NCBI GenBank assembly: GCA_025331435.1
Contig: JAIWNI010000065.1
Span: 95,175-159,174 of the forward strand
DNA: 64,000 bases
Source of the DNA: Choanephora cucurbitarum
Lineage: Eukaryota; Mucoromycota; Mucoromycetes; Mucorales; Choanephoraceae
Direction: 5' to 3'
Of this stretch, positions 59,270-64,000 are shown in pieces. A program made the position numbers and the translations under genes. How positions within the stretch are numbered: position 1 is the stretch's first letter; each line of letters opens with the position of its first letter. Under the pieces are notes generated by a model. The model saw only the letters and a program-made list of their open reading frames with translations, was not told where the DNA came from and did no database searches.

Positions 59270-61727
59270 TTAGATGTTCAAGAACAGTTCAGTGTACTTG
59301 GGCAAAGGCCACAACTTATCAGCAACATTACGTTCCAACTTGTCAGCCAATTCACGAATGGATTCCATCTTGGGAAGAACCTGTTCACAACAAGCCTTGG
59401 CCAAATCAACAATATCCTCAACCTTAATCAAATCAACCATAAGATACTTAAGAGCAGTGATGTCCTTTTGAAGAGTAGCACAAATAGGTGTCAATTCGTT
59501 TAACAAGTCGATTTCAGGAGAAGCTTCGACACCAACGTTCTTCATGAAGGAAGCGGCTTCAGCCAAGTTACGTCTGTACTCGAAGGCAGCGGGCAAGACT
59601 TGTTGAATGACCATGGTGATCATAGTTTGAGCTTCAATAGTGATATCCTTGGCATACTTTTCAACCAAAATGTGGTAACGTGAGTTCAGTTCAGCATCAG
59701 AGAAGACACCCATGTCTCTCAACATCTCAACATTTTCCTTACGCAACAAACGAGCAAAAGCATCAGGACTCTTGGTGATGTTAGGCAAGCCACGCTTGGC
59801 AGCTTCTTGAACCCATTCATCAGAGTAGTTGTCACCTTCGAAACGAATGGCCTTGGTCAACTTGATGTACTTACGAATAACAGTCAATTGGTCTTCTTGA
59901 GAAGCAACAGGCTTGTCACCCTTGATCTCGTTCAAGTCAGCCAAGATTTCAGTCAAGGCCTTAGCAACAGCAGAGTTCAACAAGGTCATAGGGAAAGAAG
60001 GAGATTGCTTAGAGCCAACAGCACGGAATTCGAACTTGTTACCAGTGAAGGCGAAAGGTGAAGTACGGTTACGATCAGTCAAATCACGGGCAATAGGAGG
60101 CAAGGCGGCAACCTTAAGATCCAAAACAGTACCCTTGACACGAACATGTTGGAGTTCAAGACCATCTTGATTAACAGGACGTTCTTCTTCAATAGCGTTG
60201 AGAACTTCAGTCAATTGAGTACCCAAGAAAGCAGAGATGATACCAGGAGGAGCTTCTTGAGCACCAAGACGGTGATCGTTGGAAGCGGAAGCAACACCAG
60301 CACGCAAAAGATCACCGTGATCAAGAACACCCTTGAGAGTAGCAACAAGGAAGATCAAGAAGCGGTAGTTGTTTTCGGGGTTGCTGGAGGGTTCCAACAA
60401 GTTATCGCCCTTATCAGTAGACATACTCCAGTTACAGTGCTTACCGGAACCATTAACACCACGGAAAGGCTTTTCGTGGAAGAGAACCTTAAGCTTGTGA
60501 CGATGAGCAACACGGTGGAGGACATCCATGGTCAACAAGTTGTGATCAACAGCCATAAGGGCTTCTTCGAAAATGGGTGCAACTTCAAACTGAGCTGGGG
60601 CAACTTCGTTGTGACGAGTCTTAATGGGAACACCCAATTTGGCGAGTTCCAATTCACACTCACTAATAGCAGACAAAACACGAGTAGGAATCTTACCGAA
60701 ATAGTGATCTTCCAATTGTTGGTGACGAGGGGGAAGGCCACCGATCAAGGTACGACCAGTGATCTTAAGATCAGGACGCAAGGTGTAGAGAGAACGATCA
60801 ATCAAGAAGTATTCTTGTTCAGTACCAAGAGTGGTGTAGACATATTCAGAGCGGTTTTCTATTTTTATATGTATCAACAGGTTAATATATTTTGTTTACA
60901 AACTCCATTTAAATCAATTTACCAGAATCCTTGGGCTCAATGATCTTGAGGACTTCCAAAGCAACTCTTTCTAAGGCTTCAGCAGATCTCAAGAGAACAG
61001 ACTTTTCATCTAAAGCTTCACCGTTGTAAGAAATGAAAACAGAAGGAATGTAGAGAACCATGGTGTTGTGAGGACCTTCTTGAACAAACATAGGACTGGA
61101 ATGTACGCGCGTAACATGAATAAGCATGCATAACCAAAAACAACGATTGCATTAATATTTACCTCTTAGTATCCCAAACAGTGTAGCCACGTGCTTCAAA
61201 GGTGGTTCTCATACCACCAGAGGGGAAGGATGAAGCATCAGGTTCGGATTGTAAAAGTTGAGAACCAGAGAAGGTATCGATAGCAGTAACCTGAAATCGT
61301 GATTAATTATTATATTTCAAATCAGACAATTAAACAGCCCATTTTTTTTACTTACTACTTGAGATCCATCAACAGAGGAAGTCTTCAAGGTCAAGAAAGA
61401 ATCGTGCTTTTCAGCAGTAGAATCGTTCAAAGGTTGGAACCAGTGAGTGAAGTGAGTGGCGCCCTTTTCAATAGCCCAGACCTTGGCAGCATGAGCAATG
61501 GCATCAGCAGTGACTTTGTCAATGGTACTCTTACCCTTCAATGTTTCCATGAAGGTCTTGAAGACAGGTTTGGGTAACATCTTGGACATTTCAGAACGAG
61601 AGAACACGTTTTGACCAAAGATTTCAGAGACAGGCTTGACCTGACCATTTCTAGAAGGGAATTCAACGTTACGAGGACCTCTGGTAAGAGACTCTACAAC
61701 AGTATTGATACGTGCTTGATGGGCCAT
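59270..61727 (-). CDS. glnN: Glutamine synthetase, type III
   Basis: Four exons (61727-61356, 61290-61163, 61095-60923 and 60858-59270) give 753 residues, about twice fungal GLN1 (type II) and the usual size of GSIII. Makes glutamine from glutamate, ammonia and ATP, the entry point of nitrogen. Family markers are [66 protein letters not shown] and [20 protein letters not shown]. The N-terminal GSIII-specific region includes [20 protein letters not shown]. Codons are strongly optimised (AAG, GGT, CTC/TTG), indicating high expression. GSIII is best known in bacteria and some protists; its presence here is noteworthy. The start is the ATG in front of [13 protein letters not shown]. Confidence 0.95.
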
Positions 61728-61904
61728 TTTATATATATATGTATTGTTCAAAGAGAAAAGGGATGGAATGAAACTCTTTTCTTTTGGGTTAAGAAAAGAA
61801 GGGGAAGAAACGAAAAGTTTAATCTAGCGTATAAATAGCTATTTGATAGATGTGATGCGGCGATTTAAGCTAACTCATCGTTTAAGGACTGCTCTTTTTT
61901 TGGG

Positions 61905-61954
61905 AGATAAGAGATAATGCGGATAATGCGGGGAATATACAATGCGGCTGATAA
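61905..61954. promoter_or_regulatory. GATA-factor motif cluster upstream of glutamine synthetase
   Basis: Within 50 bp, 178-227 bp upstream of the GSIII start, there are AGATAA (61905), AGATAA (61912), GGATAA (61921) and TGATAA (61949). Three fit the HGATAR consensus of fungal nitrogen regulators of the AreA/Nit2/Gln3 class. Glutamine synthetase is a classical target of these factors, so nitrogen control of this gene is a reasonable inference. Confidence 0.55.
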
Positions 61955-62017
61955 ATTTTGTCCGTTCTGGCGATTTCCAAAAGAGTTATAAGAGTGATTT
62001 TACAGTGCTTACGGTCC

Positions 62018-62194
62018 CAAATGGCGGATTTCAAAAATCATTTGGCGGTTTCCAAAAATCCAATTGGCGTAAAATAAAAAATCAATAAGCGTAAAAAAAA
62101 AATATCCAATCAGCAGTTTTCAAAATGTCAATGAGCGCATACCGAGATTTCAGATAGCGTATTCTCAAAAACCAAATGGCAGACTTCCACATTC
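62018..62194. repeat. Array of eight degenerate ~22-bp units at the left transposon end
   Basis: Units start at 62018, 62039, 62061, 62083, 62107, 62129, 62151 and 62173, spaced 21, 22, 22, 24, 22, 22 and 22 bp. Each begins CA-A/G-T/A followed by a GGCG or AGCG core (CAAATGGCG, CATTTGGCG, CAATTGGCG, CAATAAGCG, CAATCAGCA, CAATGAGCG, CAGATAGCG, CAAATGGCA) and an A-rich tail such as TTTCAAAAAT. Units 4 to 8 form the inverted repeat shared with the right end; units 1 to 3 lie outside it. Confidence 0.75.
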
Positions 62195-63729
62195 TAAAAG
62201 ACGTATCTTTTACTTTAAATATTTTTCAAATGAGCAACACGCATAAATTCTTTATTGAGGACGGTCAGGGCGGAATAACTACGGAAGACGGTGCAGAGGC
62301 CATGGACTACATTATCGAAGAAGGAGAGGAATTCAATCTTCGAAACTTGGCTAATCTAAGTGAATATAATGATTGTCAACCTGTTCCCATTGAGCTCGAT
62401 GCCGAAGACGAGAACTTAGAGAGCAGAATATCACTTGTTATCGAAAAAGTGAATAAGGCTATTGCTGACAAAGTTGGCAATGTTAGGAGCTACACGTCTT
62501 ATACGGACGATCAGAAAACGTTGTTCCTTTACTACTTAAAAATCAAATTTTTTTCGGCAGCTAAAGCAGCAGAGTATGCTGGAATTGCCGAGAGAACTGC
62601 TCAAACTTGGGCAAAACGAATCAGAACAGAACCCGGTTGGAACATATATGAAAAGCAGACTAACAAAAGCAGTCGGGCCAAGAGTCAGCTTCAAGAGCCA
62701 CAAAAGTTACACATTCTTGAGCTTTTTGACAATAAGCCTTACACTACAACCGACGAAGTTGTAGATAGTTTAACAAAAACTTTTGAAGGATTTACGTTGA
62801 AACAATCAACTGTCAATAGCTTCATATTACATGAGTGTAATTTGACGATCAAAAGGTTGCAACGTCAACCTAAAGCTCGAAACGATCCTGCTCGTATCCA
62901 AGCAAGATACGATTGGGTGATGAAATACGATAGTTCAGACATGGATTTTCTTCGAAACTGCATCTTTATTGATGAATCCGGCTTCGATATCAACATGAGG
63001 CCTTCGTATGGACGATCAGCTTCTGGTGCTCCAGCTATCGCTTCAACACCATCTGCAAAAGCTGAATCACATTCTATTTTAGGGGCAATAGCTACTGTTG
63101 GGGTTGTTGATATTGAAGTACGAGTTCCTCAAATGAATAAGAGAATCAAAGTTTCTGGAGGTCGCAAAAGAAAAGCTACTGAAAGTAAAAAAGCAGGAAA
63201 AAAAGGCACTACAACAGGACATTATCTCAATTTTTTGAGAGGGACACTTGACCAGTTAGACAAACACCCTGAACTAAAAGGCTTTTATCTCGTAATGGAT
63301 AATGCACCTATCCACAACAATCAGGAAATAGAAACGCAGAGGCTATATATGTGTATATCTTCCACCTTACCCTCCTGAGCTAAACCCCATAGAGCAATTT
63401 TGGTCGTTAGTCAAAAATAGAGTCAAACGTAGTAAATTCAACGATAAGGAAGACTTGTTCACAAGAATTCGCGATGCTTGTAATGATATACCTCGGGATA
63501 TAATAACCAAGTCAATTGAGCACTCTGTTGCAGCTTTGGAGAAGTGTAGAAATAAACAACCACTTTAATAAGGGCAAATAAAATAAACAACATGTACGCT
63601 AAAAGCTTTCATAATGCTGCCATTTGGTTTTTGAGAATACGCTATCTGAAATCTCGGTATGCGCTCATTGACATTTTGAAAACTGCTGATTGGATATTTT
63701 TTTTACGCTTATTGATTTTTTTTTTTTTA
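62076..63729 (+). mobile_element. Tc1/mariner-IS630-superfamily DNA transposon with ~105-bp inverted ends
   Basis: The left end (62076-62182) and right end (63617-63727) are inverted copies over about 105 bp. By eye the only difference is homopolymer length (10 A versus 8 in one run, and the outer A/T run). TA dinucleotides flank both ends (62075 and 63728), as expected for Tc1/mariner target duplications. One transposase gene fills the inside. Near identity of the ends suggests a recent insertion. It sits 350 bp upstream of the glutamine synthetase start. Confidence 0.85.
62230..63568 (+). pseudogene. DDE transposase of the Tc1/mariner-IS630 type, frameshifted near the 3' end
   Basis: About 445 codons. 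An N-terminal acidic region is followed by a helix-turn-helix (AAKAAEYAGIAERTAQTWAKR), a second DNA-binding stretch (FTLKQSTVNSFILHECN) and the DDE core: first aspartate in CIFIDESGFD, second in LVMDNAPIH and the glutamate in PPELNPIEQFW. The glutamate block is in a different frame from the first two; the shift lies at about 63335-63345. The second D to E distance is about 31 residues, shorter than the usual 34 or so, so a few residues may also be lost there. I place the start at the ATG at 62230; the ATG at 62176 lies inside the inverted repeat. The copy is therefore probably non-autonomous. Confidence 0.85.
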
Positions 63730-64000
63730 TAAGGAGCAGGTGCTCTTGTTTATTAATGACGATAGATATCAAGTCACATGCATGTTTTTGGGTTATTAAG
63801 ATTTTAAAATGTTTTTAGGGGATTATGTGTTTTTGTGGTGAAGTTAATTGATGAATATGAGCTAACAGTCGAGTGGAAACAAAGGAGCATGCGAGATGCC
63901 AGACTTGATTAGTGACTCATGATGTGCGGTAATAATTTGGCGCGACGCCGTGGCGATAACAGTTTGGGGAGTAAAAGGAATATCAGAAAGACGAAAGACC
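63730..64000. other. Right flank of the transposon, no recognisable gene
   Basis: 271 bp to the window edge. A small palindrome (GGCGCGACGCC) occurs near 63940. Nothing else is recognised. Confidence 0.45.

Noticed and set aside
60146..60943. 265-codon antisense open frame over glutamine synthetase
   Set aside because: Shadow caused by optimised codons in the sense gene; it crosses an exon-intron border of that gene.
1..64000. tRNA, rRNA and CRISPR arrays
   Set aside because: No convincing A/B box pair with cloverleaf, no rRNA core sequence and no regularly spaced direct repeats with unique spacers were seen by eye; a covariance search would be needed to be certain.

Overview
The window is a 64 kb stretch of AT-rich, gene-dense nuclear DNA from a filamentous fungus. 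Most genes carry several short introns (about 50-80 bp) with GTAAGT-like donors and CTAAC-like branch points. Gene content (HMT1-type ABC half-transporter, YMC1-type mitochondrial carrier, MKT1, SOM1, ENT3, UPF0658 membrane protein) is fungal. Retention of GEMIN8, UXT, COPS9 and a GAS2-domain giant points to an early-diverging fungus, most likely Mucoromycota/Mucorales. The species is not determined. Exon boundaries below were read by eye from splice sites and frame continuity, so they are inferences unless stated otherwise.

Layout. 1-63: apparent terminal repeat of a pogo-like DNA transposon running off the left edge. 0.8-3.6 kb: M13 metallopeptidase with nine exons and two apparent single-base frameshifts. 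5-7.5 kb: YMC1-like carrier and nucleoside diphosphate kinase. 8.1-8.6 kb: decayed unrecognised coding remnant. 8.9-14 kb: PPR protein, GFA-family protein and a GEMIN8 homologue. 15.4-20.6 kb: HMT1-like transporter, UXT prefoldin-like protein and a COPS9/CSNAP-like protein. 20.7-26.1 kb: intronless bacterial-type glycyl-tRNA synthetase, SOM1, a GPI-anchor-type proline/threonine-rich wall protein and an RRM protein. 26.1-29.0 kb: largest gene-poor gap. 29-36.4 kb: exopolyphosphatase, mitochondrial uS15, an unrecognised helical-repeat protein and guanine deaminase. 36.7-49.3 kb: ENT3 epsin, glyoxalase II and a 2942-residue GAS2-domain protein with an N-terminal CH-like segment. 50.4-57.8 kb: ribosomal protein S11, a second PPR protein, MKT1, an SRRM1-type PWI splicing factor and a UPF0658 membrane protein. 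59.3-61.7 kb: type III glutamine synthetase with a cluster of GATA motifs upstream. 62.1-63.7 kb: a Tc1/mariner-IS630-type transposon with about 105-bp nearly identical inverted ends built from about 22-bp units and a frameshifted transposase.

Most genes are unrelated housekeeping functions, as usual in eukaryotes. Links that can be drawn: two PPR proteins, uS15m, SOM1 and the YMC1 carrier serve mitochondria; GEMIN8, SRRM1 and the RRM protein concern RNA; glutamine synthetase and guanine deaminase concern nitrogen. Several neighbours are packed tightly, with divergent starts about 90-130 bp apart and convergent stops 15-100 bp apart.
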